Assembly: GCA_019634925.1 (NCBI GenBank)
Contig: JAHCAL010000004.1
Location: forward strand, 1 to 64,000
DNA length: 64,000 bases
DNA from: Pseudomonadales bacterium
Lineage (GTDB): Bacteria > Pseudomonadota > Gammaproteobacteria > Pseudomonadales > Azotimanducaceae
Direction: 5' to 3'
Positions 23,804 to 33,439 of this stretch are shown in pieces (position 1 is the first letter of the stretch; each line of letters opens with the position of its first letter). The notes under the pieces were generated by a model, which did not search any database, was not told the DNA's origin, and saw nothing but the letters and a program-made list of their open reading frames with translations. The position numbers and the translations under genes are program-made.

Positions 23804-25129
23804 ATGACGCCGATCACAGCGCAGAGACTGAACGCAAACGAACACGGACTGCGGCACGAGGAGGTCGACTCCAATGCCCTGGACGTGGTCGAGCAGCTGC
23901 GCGCGCACGGCTACGAAGCCTACCTGGTAGGTGGCTGCGTGCGGGACCTGCTTCTCGGGCTCGACCCCAAGGATTTCGATGTTGCCACCAACGCGACCCC
24001 CGAGGAGGTCAAGGACCTGTTCCGCCGCGCACGCCTGATCGGCCGGCGTTTCCGTATCGTGCACGTACGGTACGGCCGCCACATCATCGAAGTCTCGACC
24101 TTCCGCAAGGCACACGTCGCCGACGAGGACGAAGACGAACGGCATCACGCGGATTCCGGCCTGATCCTGCGCGACAACGTCTGGGGGACCCTGGAGGACG
24201 ACGCGACGCGGCGCGATTTCACCATCAACGCCCTCTACTACGATCCGTTGCGGGAAGAGATCCTCGACTTCGTCGGCGGACTCGACGACCTCGAGCACCG
24301 GCGCCTGCGCTTCATCGGCGATACCCGGGTGCGTCTGCGCGAAGATCCGGTGCGCATCCTGCGCGCTGTCCGGTTTCACGCGAAGCTCGGCTTCGAACTC
24401 GATCCGGGCATCGTGGCGGCCATACCGGAATGCGCCGAACACCTCGCAGCCATTCCGCCGGCGCGCCTGTTCGACGAGGTCTGCAAGCTGTTCACCTGTG
24501 GGCGCTCGGCCGAGATCTGGTCCTACATGGCGCCGACCCCTCTGCGCCATGCGCTGTTTCCCTGCGCACCGCCCGACGATCCGCTCGCCCTGCGCGCGAT
24601 GAGCAACACCGACGCGCGGATCGCGGCCGACAAGCCGGTCACCCCCGGCTTCATCCTGGCGGTCCTGCTCTGGCGGGATTTTCAGGCCCGTACGGCCGCC
24701 TTGGGGGAACACCACCGTCCGGCCGAGGCACGGGCGATCGCTGCGGCCGACACGCTCGCCGAAGAGCAGGAGATCATCACCATTCCGCGGCGCTTCTCGC
24801 AGTTCGTCCGCGAGGTCTGGGCGCTGCAGGGCAGACTCGAGCACATTCGGCCGAAAACCGCCGCCGCACTGCTCGAACAACCACGTTTTCGAGCCGCCTA
24901 CGACTTCCTGGTGTTGCGCGGCGAGACCGGCGAACCCGTGGCCGAGGCGGCCGACTGGTGGACCGCCTTTCAGGAGCAGGACCAGGCCGGCCGCGAGGAC
25001 ATGATCCGCACGCTCGGCAAGGCGCCGGCAGCGCCTGCCAAACGCAAGCGCCGACGCCGACGCCGGGCCGGTGCACCAGCCGGCACGGCCGTGGGCGCAG
25101 CGACCGGCAATGCCGAGGACCAAGGTTGA
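23804..25129 (+). CDS. pcnB: poly(A) polymerase I
   Basis: Adds 3' poly(A) tails that mark RNAs for decay. The 441-residue protein has the nucleotidyltransferase signature LVGGCVRDLLLG with GG at 43-44 and the catalytic carboxylates in DFD (57-59). The flexible-head region RRDFTINALYYDP and RILRAVRFHAKLGF follow. The C-terminus carries an Arg/Lys-rich stretch (KRKRRRRRR), as in E. coli PcnB. It starts 9 nt after the CbrB-like gene. folK, the usual next gene in Pseudomonas, is absent. Confidence 0.96.
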   Translation: MTPITAQRLNANEHGLRHEEVDSNALDVVEQLRAHGYEAYLVGGCVRDLLLGLDPKDFDVATNATPEEVKDLFRRARLIGRRFRIVHVRYGRHIIEVSTFRKAHVADEDEDERHHADSGLILRDNVWGTLEDDATRRDFTINALYYDPLREEILDFVGGLDDLEHRRLRFIGDTRVRLREDPVRILRAVRFHAKLGFELDPGIVAAIPECAEHLAAIPPARLFDEVCKLFTCGRSAEIWSYMAPTPLRHALFPCAPPDDPLALRAMSNTDARIAADKPVTPGFILAVLLWRDFQARTAALGEHHRPAEARAIAAADTLAEEQEIITIPRRFSQFVREVWALQGRLEHIRPKTAAALLEQPRFRAAYDFLVLRGETGEPVAEAADWWTAFQEQDQAGREDMIRTLGKAPAAPAKRKRRRRRRAGAPAGTAVGAATGNAEDQG

Positions 25130-25181
25130 TCGGACACCGGGCCGGGGCCATGATTGCAGCCGCACCCTGGATCCAGACCTC

Positions 25182-25898
25182 ATGAACACCCCTGCAATGC
25201 CCGCGCCGGGTCCTGTGCTGACCGATGCCGGCAGCGAGTCCGCGACATCTCTGCGCAAGCTGCCCCGACACATCGTCGTCGAGGGCCCGATCGGCGTCGG
25301 CAAGACGACACTCGCACGGCGCCTCGCCGAGCACCTCAAGTACCCGCTCCTGCTCGAACCGGCCGAAGAGAACCCGTTCCTGGACCGCTTCTACCGCCAG
25401 GGGCGACGGCATGCGCTGCCGACCCAGTTGTACTTTCTGCTCCACCGAGCGCGCCAGATGGCGGATGTGACCGGGGATGACCTGGTGGGTACGACGCTGG
25501 TGAGCGACTTCCTGATGGAGAAGGACGAACTGTTCGCCCGACTCACTCTGGATGAACACGAATATGCACTCTACCAGCAGATCTGCGCCGCTCTGGAGAT
25601 CCGCGCACCCCGACCGGACCTGGTCGTCTACCTGCAGGCGCCGGTCAACGTGCTCCTGGCCCGCATCAGGCGCCGCGGCATTCCCTACGAACGCGAGATC
25701 CAGTTCGAGTACCTCGAGCGCCTGAATCACACCTACACCGAGTTCTTTCACTACTACAGCGACGCGCCGGTGCTCGTGGTCAACGCCGCGGAGATCGACT
25801 TCGCCGGCAACGACAGTCACTTCGCGGCACTGGTCCAGCAGGTGCTCGAGATGGAGGGGGTGCGCCAGTACTTCAACGCCAACCCCACCCTGCTGTAG
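25182..25898 (+). CDS. deoxynucleoside kinase family protein
   Basis: Phosphorylates deoxynucleosides for salvage; the base preference is not predictable here. The 238-residue protein has P-loop GPIGVGKTT (35-43), ENPFLDRFY, the ERS/DRS-like TLVSDFLMEKD segment and a LID-like RIRRRGIPYER. The ATG 25182 was chosen because the family core begins soon after; the upstream open frame overlaps pcnB. In other Gammaproteobacteria related kinases are found near pcnB-folK-panB. Confidence 0.87.
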   Translation: MNTPAMPAPGPVLTDAGSESATSLRKLPRHIVVEGPIGVGKTTLARRLAEHLKYPLLLEPAEENPFLDRFYRQGRRHALPTQLYFLLHRARQMADVTGDDLVGTTLVSDFLMEKDELFARLTLDEHEYALYQQICAALEIRAPRPDLVVYLQAPVNVLLARIRRRGIPYEREIQFEYLERLNHTYTEFFHYYSDAPVLVVNAAEIDFAGNDSHFAALVQQVLEMEGVRQYFNANPTLL

Positions 25899-25949
25899 GC
25901 AGGCCTGTCCTGAGCACGCCAAGCGAAGCGCCGACCCGGAGACACCCCC

Positions 25950-27506
25950 ATGCCGAGCCCTGATCAACTTGCCGCGTGGCAGCGCCTGAGCGCGCTCGCG
26001 ACCCGGCCGCACACCGACCAGACTGACCGGTTCGCACGCTACACGATAGAACTGCCCGGGCTGTTCATCGACTTTTCCAAGCAGCGCATCGACCACGACG
26101 TGCTCGCCGCACTGCTCGACCTGGCCGAGCAGGCGGGCTTCGCGACCGCGCGCGCACGTCTGTTCAGCGGCGCGACGGTCAACGTCACCGAGCAACGTCC
26201 GGCCCTGCATACCGCGCTGCGCGCACCTGCCGCCGAGCGGCCTTCGATCGCCGGCGACGTGGTCGACGCGACGCTCGCACGCGTGCTCCGGTTCGCGGCC
26301 GCGGTGCGCACAGGGGAACACCGAGGTCATTCGGGCAAAACCATCACCGACATCGTACACATCGGGATCGGCGGCTCGCATCTCGGCCCGGAGCTCGCCG
26401 TCGAAGCGCTGACCGCGGGCCGCGCAGCACCCTTGCGCTGCCACTTCGTCGCCAACGTCGACGGCCACGCGATCGCTACTACCCTCCGCGGGCTCGATCC
26501 CGCCCGGACACTGTTCGTCGTGGTTTCAAAATCGTTCGCCACGCTCGAGACCCAGGTCAATGCGGCCTCGGCACGCAGCTGGTTCCTGGAACGTGTCGGC
26601 TCGCTGACCGCATTGCGTCAGCACTTCGTCGGCATCACCGCCAACGTCCCGGCCGCACAGGCATTCGGCATCGAGGAGCACGCGATCTTCCCGATGTGGG
26701 ACTGGGTCGGCGGACGCTTCTCGCTCTGGTCGGCCGTCGGCCTGCCGATCGCGCTCTGCGCCGGACCCGACGCGTTCCTCGGGCTGCTGGCCGGCGCTCG
26801 TGCGATGGACGAACACTTCCTCGGCGCAGCGCCCGACCGCAACATGCCGCTGCTCATGGCGCTCGCCGGCATCTGGAACTACGACTTTCTCGGCGCGACC
26901 AACCAGGTCGTGCTGCCCTACGACCAGCGGTTGCGGCTCCTGCCCGACTATCTGCAGCAGCTCGAGATGGAGAGCAACGGCAAGCGGGTCTCGCTCGACG
27001 GCCAGCCGGTGTCGGTTCCGACCATGCCGATCGTCTGGGGCGGCGAGGGAACCAACGGCCAGCACGCATTTCATCAGCTGCTGCATCAGGGCACGAGCCG
27101 ATTCGCCGCCGATTTCATCCTGGTCGCCAACGCGGACCACACACTCGAGGAACACCAGCGCTGGCTGCTCGCCAACGGCCTGGCACAAAGCCAGGCGATG
27201 CTGCTTGGTCACGACGATCCGGACCCGCACCGCCGGGTCACCGGGAACAAGCCGACCACGACCATCGTACTCGACGCGCTGACCCCAGGAGCCCTGGGTG
27301 CGCTGCTGGCGCTCTACGAGCACAAGGTGTTTTGCCAGGGCGTGCTGTGGAACATAAACTCGTTCGATCAATGGGGCGTGGAACTCGGCAAGCGGCTGGC
27401 GCTGCCGATCCACGACCAGCTGCGCGGGCAGTCGACGGCAGGCCAGGATGCGTCGACCGCCGGACTCGTGGCACACATCCGCGCGCGCGCCCGCAATGCC
27501 CACTGA
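25950..27506 (+). CDS. pgi: glucose-6-phosphate isomerase
   Basis: Interconverts glucose-6-P and fructose-6-P. At 518 residues it is slightly shorter than E. coli Pgi (549). Recognisable segments are IGIGGSHLGPE, VVSKSFATLET, WVGGRFSLWSAVG (signature 1), WGGEGTNGQHAFHQLLHQGT with the catalytic Glu and His, and GVELGKRLA with the catalytic Lys. It is 31 nt upstream of acs, in the same direction. Confidence 0.97.
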   Translation: MPSPDQLAAWQRLSALATRPHTDQTDRFARYTIELPGLFIDFSKQRIDHDVLAALLDLAEQAGFATARARLFSGATVNVTEQRPALHTALRAPAAERPSIAGDVVDATLARVLRFAAAVRTGEHRGHSGKTITDIVHIGIGGSHLGPELAVEALTAGRAAPLRCHFVANVDGHAIATTLRGLDPARTLFVVVSKSFATLETQVNAASARSWFLERVGSLTALRQHFVGITANVPAAQAFGIEEHAIFPMWDWVGGRFSLWSAVGLPIALCAGPDAFLGLLAGARAMDEHFLGAAPDRNMPLLMALAGIWNYDFLGATNQVVLPYDQRLRLLPDYLQQLEMESNGKRVSLDGQPVSVPTMPIVWGGEGTNGQHAFHQLLHQGTSRFAADFILVANADHTLEEHQRWLLANGLAQSQAMLLGHDDPDPHRRVTGNKPTTTIVLDALTPGALGALLALYEHKVFCQGVLWNINSFDQWGVELGKRLALPIHDQLRGQSTAGQDASTAGLVAHIRARARNAH

Positions 27507-27537
27507 ATACGTCGCATACTCAACACGGAGCTGAACG

Positions 27538-29484
27538 ATGTCCGACAGTCACCTCCATCCGGTGCCGCCATTCATGCGGGACCGCACCTACATCAACGAA
27601 GAGCAGTACCAGGCGATGTATCGCCGGTCGATCGAAGACCCGGCAGGCTTCTGGGCCGAGCAGGCGGACATCTTCCTCAGCTGGGATCGCAAATGGGAGC
27701 AGGTCTTCAGCCAGGACATGCCGAACGGCCGCGTCAGCTGGTTCACCGGCGGGCGGCTCAACATCAGCTACAACTGCATCGACCGGCATCTTCCGGCCCG
27801 AGCCGACCAGACCGCGATCATCTGGGAAGGCGACGACCCGGCGCAGCACAAGACCATCACCTACCAGGCACTCCATGACGCGGTTTGCCGGCTCGCAAAT
27901 GGGCTGAAGGCGCGCGGCGTGCAGAAGGGCGACCGGGTGTGCATCTACATGCCGATGATTCCCGAAGCCGCCTACGCCATGCTCGCCTGCATGCGCATCG
28001 GCGCCGTTCACTCGGTGGTCTTCGGCGGCTTCTCCCCGCACTCGCTGCGCGACCGGATCCTCGACTCGGATTGCCGCTGCCTGATCACTGCCGACCAGGG
28101 CGTGCGCGGCGGTCGGCAAGTGCCGCTCAAGGAAAACGCGGAAGCGGCCCTGGCCGAGTGTCCCGACGTGCACACAGTGATCACGGTTCGCCACACCGGC
28201 GCCGACGTGACCTGGCGCGCCGGACGCGACATCTGGTATCACGAGCTGGTGGCGGATCAGCCGGCCATCTGCCGGCCGGAACCCATGGATGCCGAGGACC
28301 CGTCCTTCATCCTTTATACCTCCGGCTCCACCGGCAAACCGAAGGGCGTCCAGCACGGCACCGCCGGCTACCTGCTGCAGGCGGCCATGACCCACAGATA
28401 CGTCTTCGACTACCACGAGGGCGACGTGTACTGGTGCACGGCCGACGTCGGCTGGATCACCGGCCACTCCTATATCGTCTACGGACCCCTCGCGAACGGC
28501 GCGATCACGCTGATGTTCGAGGGCATCCCGACCTGGCCGGACGCCTCGCGCTGCTGGCAGGTCATCGATAAACACAAGGTGAGCGTCTTCTACACCGCGC
28601 CGACGGCCATCAGGCAGTTGATGGGCCAGGGCAACGAGTTCGTCTCGCGCACTTCGCGCAAGTCGCTGCACCTGCTCGGCACGGTCGGCGAACCGATCAA
28701 TCCGGAAGCGTGGGAGTGGTACCACAGCGTCGTCGGTGAGGGCCGTTGTCCGGTGGTCGACACCTGGTGGCAGACCGAGACAGGCGGCATCATGATCACG
28801 CCGTTGCCGGGTGCGACCGCACTGAAACCGGGCTCCGCCACGCGACCGTTCTTCGGGGTACAGCCGGGCCTGGTCGACGAACAGGGCCGGCTGATCACGA
28901 CCACCGAGGCGCGCGGCAACCTGGTGATCACACACACCTGGCCGGGTCAGATCCGCACGGTTTACGGCGACCACCAGCGCGTCATCGATACCTACTACAA
29001 GGCCTATCCCGGCTACTACTTCACCGGTGACGGCGCGCGTCGGGATGCCGACGGCTACTACTGGATTACCGGGCGTGTGGACGACGTCATGAACATCTCC
29101 GGACACCGCATCGGCACGGCGGAAGTGGAGAGCGCGCTGGTGCTGCACCCTGCGGTGGCTGAGGCAGCGGTGGTGGGCTACCCGCACCGCATCAAGGGCG
29201 AGGGCATCTATGCCTACGTCACACTGATGGCGGGAACCAGGGCCGATCCCGAGACACTGCGTGCGGAGCTGACCGAAGTCGTCCGAACCGAGATCGGCCC
29301 GATCGCCAAACCGGACGTCATCCAGTTCGCACCCGGTCTGCCGAAAACGCGGTCCGGCAAGATCATGCGCCGCATTCTGCGCAAGATCGCCGCGGACGAA
29401 CTCGATAACCTGGGCGACACGACCACGCTGGCGGATCCGGCAGTGGTCGACGACCTGGTTGCGAACCGGGTCGTCTCGCACTAA
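27538..29484 (+). CDS. acs: acetyl-CoA synthetase
   Basis: Converts acetate, ATP and CoA to acetyl-CoA through acetyl-AMP. The 648-residue protein has the AMP-binding P-loop [11 protein letters not shown] near 260-270, WWQTETGG, the hinge and [10 protein letters not shown]. The C-terminal [14 protein letters not shown] contains K608, the lysine usually regulated by Pat/CobB acetylation. Length and motifs match Acs rather than a generic acyl-CoA ligase. It converges on pnp across a tandem repeat. Confidence 0.97.
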   Translation: MSDSHLHPVPPFMRDRTYINEEQYQAMYRRSIEDPAGFWAEQADIFLSWDRKWEQVFSQDMPNGRVSWFTGGRLNISYNCIDRHLPARADQTAIIWEGDDPAQHKTITYQALHDAVCRLANGLKARGVQKGDRVCIYMPMIPEAAYAMLACMRIGAVHSVVFGGFSPHSLRDRILDSDCRCLITADQGVRGGRQVPLKENAEAALAECPDVHTVITVRHTGADVTWRAGRDIWYHELVADQPAICRPEPMDAEDPSFILYTSGSTGKPKGVQHGTAGYLLQAAMTHRYVFDYHEGDVYWCTADVGWITGHSYIVYGPLANGAITLMFEGIPTWPDASRCWQVIDKHKVSVFYTAPTAIRQLMGQGNEFVSRTSRKSLHLLGTVGEPINPEAWEWYHSVVGEGRCPVVDTWWQTETGGIMITPLPGATALKPGSATRPFFGVQPGLVDEQGRLITTTEARGNLVITHTWPGQIRTVYGDHQRVIDTYYKAYPGYYFTGDGARRDADGYYWITGRVDDVMNISGHRIGTAEVESALVLHPAVAEAAVVGYPHRIKGEGIYAYVTLMAGTRADPETLRAELTEVVRTEIGPIAKPDVIQFAPGLPKTRSGKIMRRILRKIAADELDNLGDTTTLADPAVVDDLVANRVVSH

Positions 29485-29520
29485 CCGGGCACGGGCCCCG
29501 CGCCTTCAGGTCAAGTACCC

Positions 29521-29669
29521 TCAGGCGCTTGGTGGGCAAGCGCCGTCAGGCGCTTTGTGCCTCCGCGCCGTCAGGCGCTTTGTGCCTCCGCGCCGTCAGG
29601 CGCTTTGTGCCCCCGCGCCGTCAGGCGCTTTGTGCCCCCGCGCCGTCAGGCGCTTTGTGCATAGTTCGC
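29521..29669. repeat. 25-bp tandem repeat covering the pnp 3' end
   Basis: TCAGG recurs at 29521, 29546, 29571, 29596, 29621 and 29646, an exact 25-bp period. Units 2-5 share TCAGGCGCTTTGTGC and differ by single bases (CTCC or CCCC). The first unit is diverged, and the last unit is the pnp stop codon and final codons. Each unit can form a GCGCC/GGCGC hairpin around its TCAG/CTGA centre. The region lies between the convergent acs and pnp genes. Confidence 0.9.
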
Positions 29670-31745
29670 GACTTCCTTCATCGACAGCTTGATGCGACCA
29701 CGCTGATCGACGTCCAGTACCACCACGTCGATCATCTGGCCCTCGGTCAGGAAGTCCGAGACGTTCTCGACGCGCTGGTCGGCGATCTGCGAGATGTGCA
29801 GCAGTCCGTCCTTGCCCGGCAGGATATTGACGAACGCACCGAAATCGACGATCCGCTCCACCCGGCCGTGATAGATCCTGCCCACCTCGGCTTCCGCGGT
29901 GATGGCCAGGATCCGCGCGACCGCGGCCTCCATCGACTCCGCATCGTCGGCGTAGATCCGCACGCTGCCGTCATCCTGGATGTCTATGTCGGCGCCGGTC
30001 TCGTCGACGATGCTGCGGATGGTTGCACCACCCTTGCCGATGATGTCGCGGATCTTGTCCTGCGGAACCATGAGCACTTTCATCGACGGCGCATTCTCGG
30101 ACACGGTCGCCCGCGGCTTGTCGATGACCTTGGCCATTTCACGGAGTATGTGCAGCCGTGCTTCCTGCGCCTGGTGCAGTGCGGCCTCCATGATCTCCTC
30201 GGTGATGCCGGAGATCTTGATGTCCATCTGCAGCGCCGTGACGCCCTTGCCGGATCCGGCAACCTTGAAATCCATGTCGCCGAGATGGTCCTCGTCGCCG
30301 AGGATGTCGGTCAGCACCGCGTACTTGTTGCCTTCCTTCACCAGGCCCATGGCGACACCGGCGACCGGTGCCTTGACCGGAACACCGGCATCCATGAGGG
30401 CGAGCGACGTACCGCAGACGGATGCCATCGAACTCGAACCGTTGGACTCGGTGATCTCCGAGACGACGCGCAGCGTGTAGGGAAACTCCTCGATGCTCGG
30501 GACCATCGACTGAACACCACGCCGTGCGAGCCGGCCATGGCCGATTTCGCGCCGCTTGGGGCCACCCATCATGCCCGCTTCACCGACCGAGAACGGCGGG
30601 AAGTTGTAGTGCAGCATGAAGCTGTCCTTGTAGGTGCCTTCCAGCGCGTCGATCATGGCCGCGTCGCGCAGCGTACCGAGCGTCGCGACCACGATCGCCT
30701 GGGTCTCGCCGCGCGTGAAGAGCGCAGAGCCGTGCGTCTTCGGCAGGAAGCCGACCTCGATCTGGATCGGTCGCACCGTGCGCAGGTCGCGGCCGTCGAT
30801 CCGCGGCTCGCCGTTCAGCACGCGCTGGCGAACGATGGACTTCTCGACCTTGCCGAACATCTCGTCCACGTCGGCCGCCGCGAATTGCGGGTTGTCGCCA
30901 CCGGCGAGCTGCTCGATGACCTGGCGGCGCAGTTCGCCCACCCGGGACTGGCGCTGTTGCTTGTCGGTGATCCGGTAGGCTTCGCCCAGATCCGCCTTGA
31001 TGGCCGCCGACACGGCGTCTTTCAGACGCTCGTCCGGCAACGAGGGCTGCCAATCCCAGCGCGGCTTGCCGGCCTCGGCCACCAGTTCGTCGATCGCCCT
31101 GATGGCGACCTGCATTTCCTGGTGCGCGAACAGTACGGCGCCGAGCATCTCGTCCTCGGTCAGCTCCTTCGCCTCCGACTCGACCATGAGTACCGCGTCG
31201 CGTGTTCCCGCGACCACCATGTTGAGCATCGACTCCTTCAGGTGTGCGTAGCCGGGATTCAGCATGTACTCGCCGTCGCGGTAACCGACACGCGCGGCAC
31301 CGATCGGGCCATCGAACGGTATGCCCGAAATCGCAAGGGCTGCCGACGCACCGATCAATGACGCGATATCCGGGTCCTCGTTGCGATCCGCGGACATGAC
31401 GGTGCAGACCACCTGCACTTCGTTCATGAATCCCTTCGGAAAGAGCGGACGCAGCGGACGGTCGATGAGGCGCGAGGTCAGCGTCTCCTTTTCCGACGGA
31501 CGGCCTTCACGACGGAAAAAACCGCCGGGGATCTTGCCGGCCGCGTAGGTCTTTTCCTGGTAGTTGACGGTCAGCGGAAAGAAACCCTGACCCGGACGCA
31601 CTGACTTGACGCCCACGGCCGTGCAGAGCACCACGGTATTGCCCATGGTCACCAGCACGGCGCCGGTCGCCTGCCTGGCAATGCGACCCGTCTCGAGCGT
31701 GACCTGCTGCTCGCCGAATTGAAATGTCTTGGTAACGATATTCAA
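29646..31745 (-). CDS. pnp: polynucleotide phosphorylase
   Basis: 3'-5' phosphorolytic exonuclease of the degradosome. The 699-residue protein has two RNase PH domains (about 1-220 and 310-540), a KH domain with [14 protein letters not shown] near 555-570 and a C-terminal S1 domain ([19 protein letters not shown]). The start is TTG at 31745, eight bases after a strong GGAGG. rpsO is just upstream, the classic rpsO-pnp pair. The last codons and stop lie in the 25-bp repeat. Confidence 0.98.
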   Translation of the reverse strand: MNIVTKTFQFGEQQVTLETGRIARQATGAVLVTMGNTVVLCTAVGVKSVRPGQGFFPLTVNYQEKTYAAGKIPGGFFRREGRPSEKETLTSRLIDRPLRPLFPKGFMNEVQVVCTVMSADRNEDPDIASLIGASAALAISGIPFDGPIGAARVGYRDGEYMLNPGYAHLKESMLNMVVAGTRDAVLMVESEAKELTEDEMLGAVLFAHQEMQVAIRAIDELVAEAGKPRWDWQPSLPDERLKDAVSAAIKADLGEAYRITDKQQRQSRVGELRRQVIEQLAGGDNPQFAAADVDEMFGKVEKSIVRQRVLNGEPRIDGRDLRTVRPIQIEVGFLPKTHGSALFTRGETQAIVVATLGTLRDAAMIDALEGTYKDSFMLHYNFPPFSVGEAGMMGGPKRREIGHGRLARRGVQSMVPSIEEFPYTLRVVSEITESNGSSSMASVCGTSLALMDAGVPVKAPVAGVAMGLVKEGNKYAVLTDILGDEDHLGDMDFKVAGSGKGVTALQMDIKISGITEEIMEAALHQAQEARLHILREMAKVIDKPRATVSENAPSMKVLMVPQDKIRDIIGKGGATIRSIVDETGADIDIQDDGSVRIYADDAESMEAAVARILAITAEAEVGRIYHGRVERIVDFGAFVNILPGKDGLLHISQIADQRVENVSDFLTEGQMIDVVVLDVDQRGRIKLSMKEVANYAQSA

Positions 31746-31768
31746 ACTTTATTCCTCCGATAGCTGCC

Positions 31769-32038
31769 TTAGCGGCGCAATCCCAACCGGCCGATCAGTG
31801 CGGCATAACGATTGGCGTCCTTGCGCTTCAGGTAATCCAGCAGTTTTCTGCGCTGGTTCACCATGCGGATCAGACCCCGACGGGAGTGGTGATCCTGCTT
31901 GTGCTCCTTGAAGTGATCCTGCAGAGCGTTGATGTTGTGGGTCAGCAAGGCCACCTGTACTTCAGGCGAGCCGGTGTCACCGGCTTCGATCTGGAAATCC
32001 TTGATGATCTCCGCCTTCTTTGCGGCATTCAGTGCCAT
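31769..32038 (-). CDS. rpsO: 30S ribosomal protein S15
   Basis: S15 is a primary binder of 16S rRNA. The 89-residue protein shows the family sequence: [22 protein letters not shown] near the N-terminus, [18 protein letters not shown] in the middle and [12 protein letters not shown] at the end. ATG 32038 follows TTGGAG; an upstream in-frame ATG lacks support. It is between truB and pnp, as in E. coli. Confidence 0.98.
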   Translation of the reverse strand: MALNAAKKAEIIKDFQIEAGDTGSPEVQVALLTHNINALQDHFKEHKQDHHSRRGLIRMVNQRRKLLDYLKRKDANRYAALIGRLGLRR

Positions 32039-32098
32039 GTCGTTTTCTCCAATATGCTCATTGATGATTCGAGACAACCGCGCATATTTGCAGTTGCC

Positions 32099-33019
32099 TC
32101 AGCTGTTGACCACGAGGCGCCGCGGGGCGACTCGACCGTCATCCAGTACTTCTCCGACTCCGAGAAACCGGGCGGCGCCCTGGTCCGAGACTTCGGACAA
32201 CCTGACCCACCCGCTGCGCGGCGCATGTGCGACCAGGACCGGCTGGCCCTTGCGCACATAGTACGCCGTATCGTCGTTCAGCCGGACTTCCGGCCAACCT
32301 TCCACGACGGTATCCACCGGCAGCAGGAATTTATCCCGCGCGGCGAGATCCGGCGCGGCTTCCAGCGTCCCGATGGTAACCAGGTCTTCCTCTCCGTACG
32401 GCCCTGCCGTCAGCCGGCGCAACGCCACGACGTGCCCGCCGCAACCCAGCCGCTCGCCAAGGTCCTCCGCGATGGTCCGGATGTAGGTGCCCTTGGTGCA
32501 GTGGATCTCGAGCTCGAGCTCGTCGCCGTCGATCGCGATCAGCTCATTCGAGAAAATGGTCACCGCGCGCGCCTCACGCTCGACTTCGATCCCCTGGCGG
32601 GCCAGCTTGTACAGCGGCTGGCCCTTGTGCTTGATCGCCGAGAACATCGACGGGATCTGCTCGATCGGTCCGCGGAAGTGCTCGAGCGCCGACTCGATTC
32701 GGGCTGCGGTTAGCTCTCCCACCGGCCGGGTCGCCACGACCTGGCCTTCCGAGTCGCCCGTGTCCGTTGCCACGCCCAGGCGGATGCGCGTCCAGTAGCG
32801 CTTGTCCGAGTTCAGCAGGTACTGCGAGAACTTGGTCGCTTCGCCGAGGCACAGCGGCAGCACCCCGGTCGCCAACGGATCGAGTGCGCCGGTATGCCCG
32901 ACCTTCTCGGCATCGAACAGCCGCTTCACCTTCTGAACGGCATCGCTCGACGTCATGCCCAGCGGCTTGTCCAGCACCAGTATGCCGCTCACGTCACGCC
33001 CGCGCCGCCGCCTAGCCAC
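32099..33019 (-). CDS. truB: tRNA pseudouridine-55 synthase
   Basis: Makes pseudouridine 55 in the T loop of tRNAs. The 306-residue form starts with GTG 33019 (VARRRRGRDVSG), overlapping the rbfA stop; a longer frame upstream lies inside rbfA. The catalytic aspartate is D47 in GHTGALDPLATG. The LDKPLGMTSSDAV segment and a C-terminal PUA-like region are present. Confidence 0.97.
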   Translation of the reverse strand: MARRRRGRDVSGILVLDKPLGMTSSDAVQKVKRLFDAEKVGHTGALDPLATGVLPLCLGEATKFSQYLLNSDKRYWTRIRLGVATDTGDSEGQVVATRPVGELTAARIESALEHFRGPIEQIPSMFSAIKHKGQPLYKLARQGIEVEREARAVTIFSNELIAIDGDELELEIHCTKGTYIRTIAEDLGERLGCGGHVVALRRLTAGPYGEEDLVTIGTLEAAPDLAARDKFLLPVDTVVEGWPEVRLNDDTAYYVRKGQPVLVAHAPRSGWVRLSEVSDQGAARFLGVGEVLDDGRVAPRRLVVNS

Positions 33020-33434
33020 GTGTGTCTCCCGGCCCGGTGTCATCGGTCGGTTCGTCGACCCGACCCGCCGCGCGCGCAGCATCTGCCCGCACCGCCCGCT
33101 CGATCAGTGACTCGAGCCGAGGCCCACGTTCCATCAGTTCGTCGTAGTGGAAGCGCGGCCTCGGCGTCGTGCGCATCGTGTGGCGTTTGGCGAGCTCCGA
33201 GCGGAAGTACCCGGCCGCGCCGTTCAGCACGTCGATCAGCTCGCGGCGCGCCGTATCCGTCGTCGCGTCGAGGGAGGAGACATAAACATCCGCGTACGAC
33301 AGGTCACGACTCACCTTGACCTCGTTCACGCTGACCATGCCCACGCGCGGATCACGCATACCGCGCTGGATGATCGAGGCGATTTCATCCCTGATGAAAT
33401 CCGCCACCCGCAGATCACGACCTGATTCGCGCAT
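33012..33434 (-). CDS. rbfA: ribosome-binding factor A
   Basis: Assists late 30S maturation and cold adaptation. From ATG 33434 the protein is 140 residues with a KH-like fold: RVADFIRDEIASIIQRGMRDPR, VKVSRDLSYADVYVSSL and ELAKRHTMRTTPRPRFHYD. The start was chosen by family length; the frame is open further into infB. There is no clear ribosome-binding site, so translation is probably coupled to infB, which ends 5 nt away. The C-terminal tail is Asp/Thr-rich. Confidence 0.96.
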   Translation of the reverse strand: MRESGRDLRVADFIRDEIASIIQRGMRDPRVGMVSVNEVKVSRDLSYADVYVSSLDATTDTARRELIDVLNGAAGYFRSELAKRHTMRTTPRPRFHYDELMERGPRLESLIERAVRADAARAAGRVDEPTDDTGPGDTRG

Positions 33435-33439
33435 AGCCG

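Noticed and set aside
29521..29669. CRISPR-like array
   Set aside because: Units are contiguous with a 25-bp period and no unique spacers, and no cas genes are near; it is a tandem repeat.
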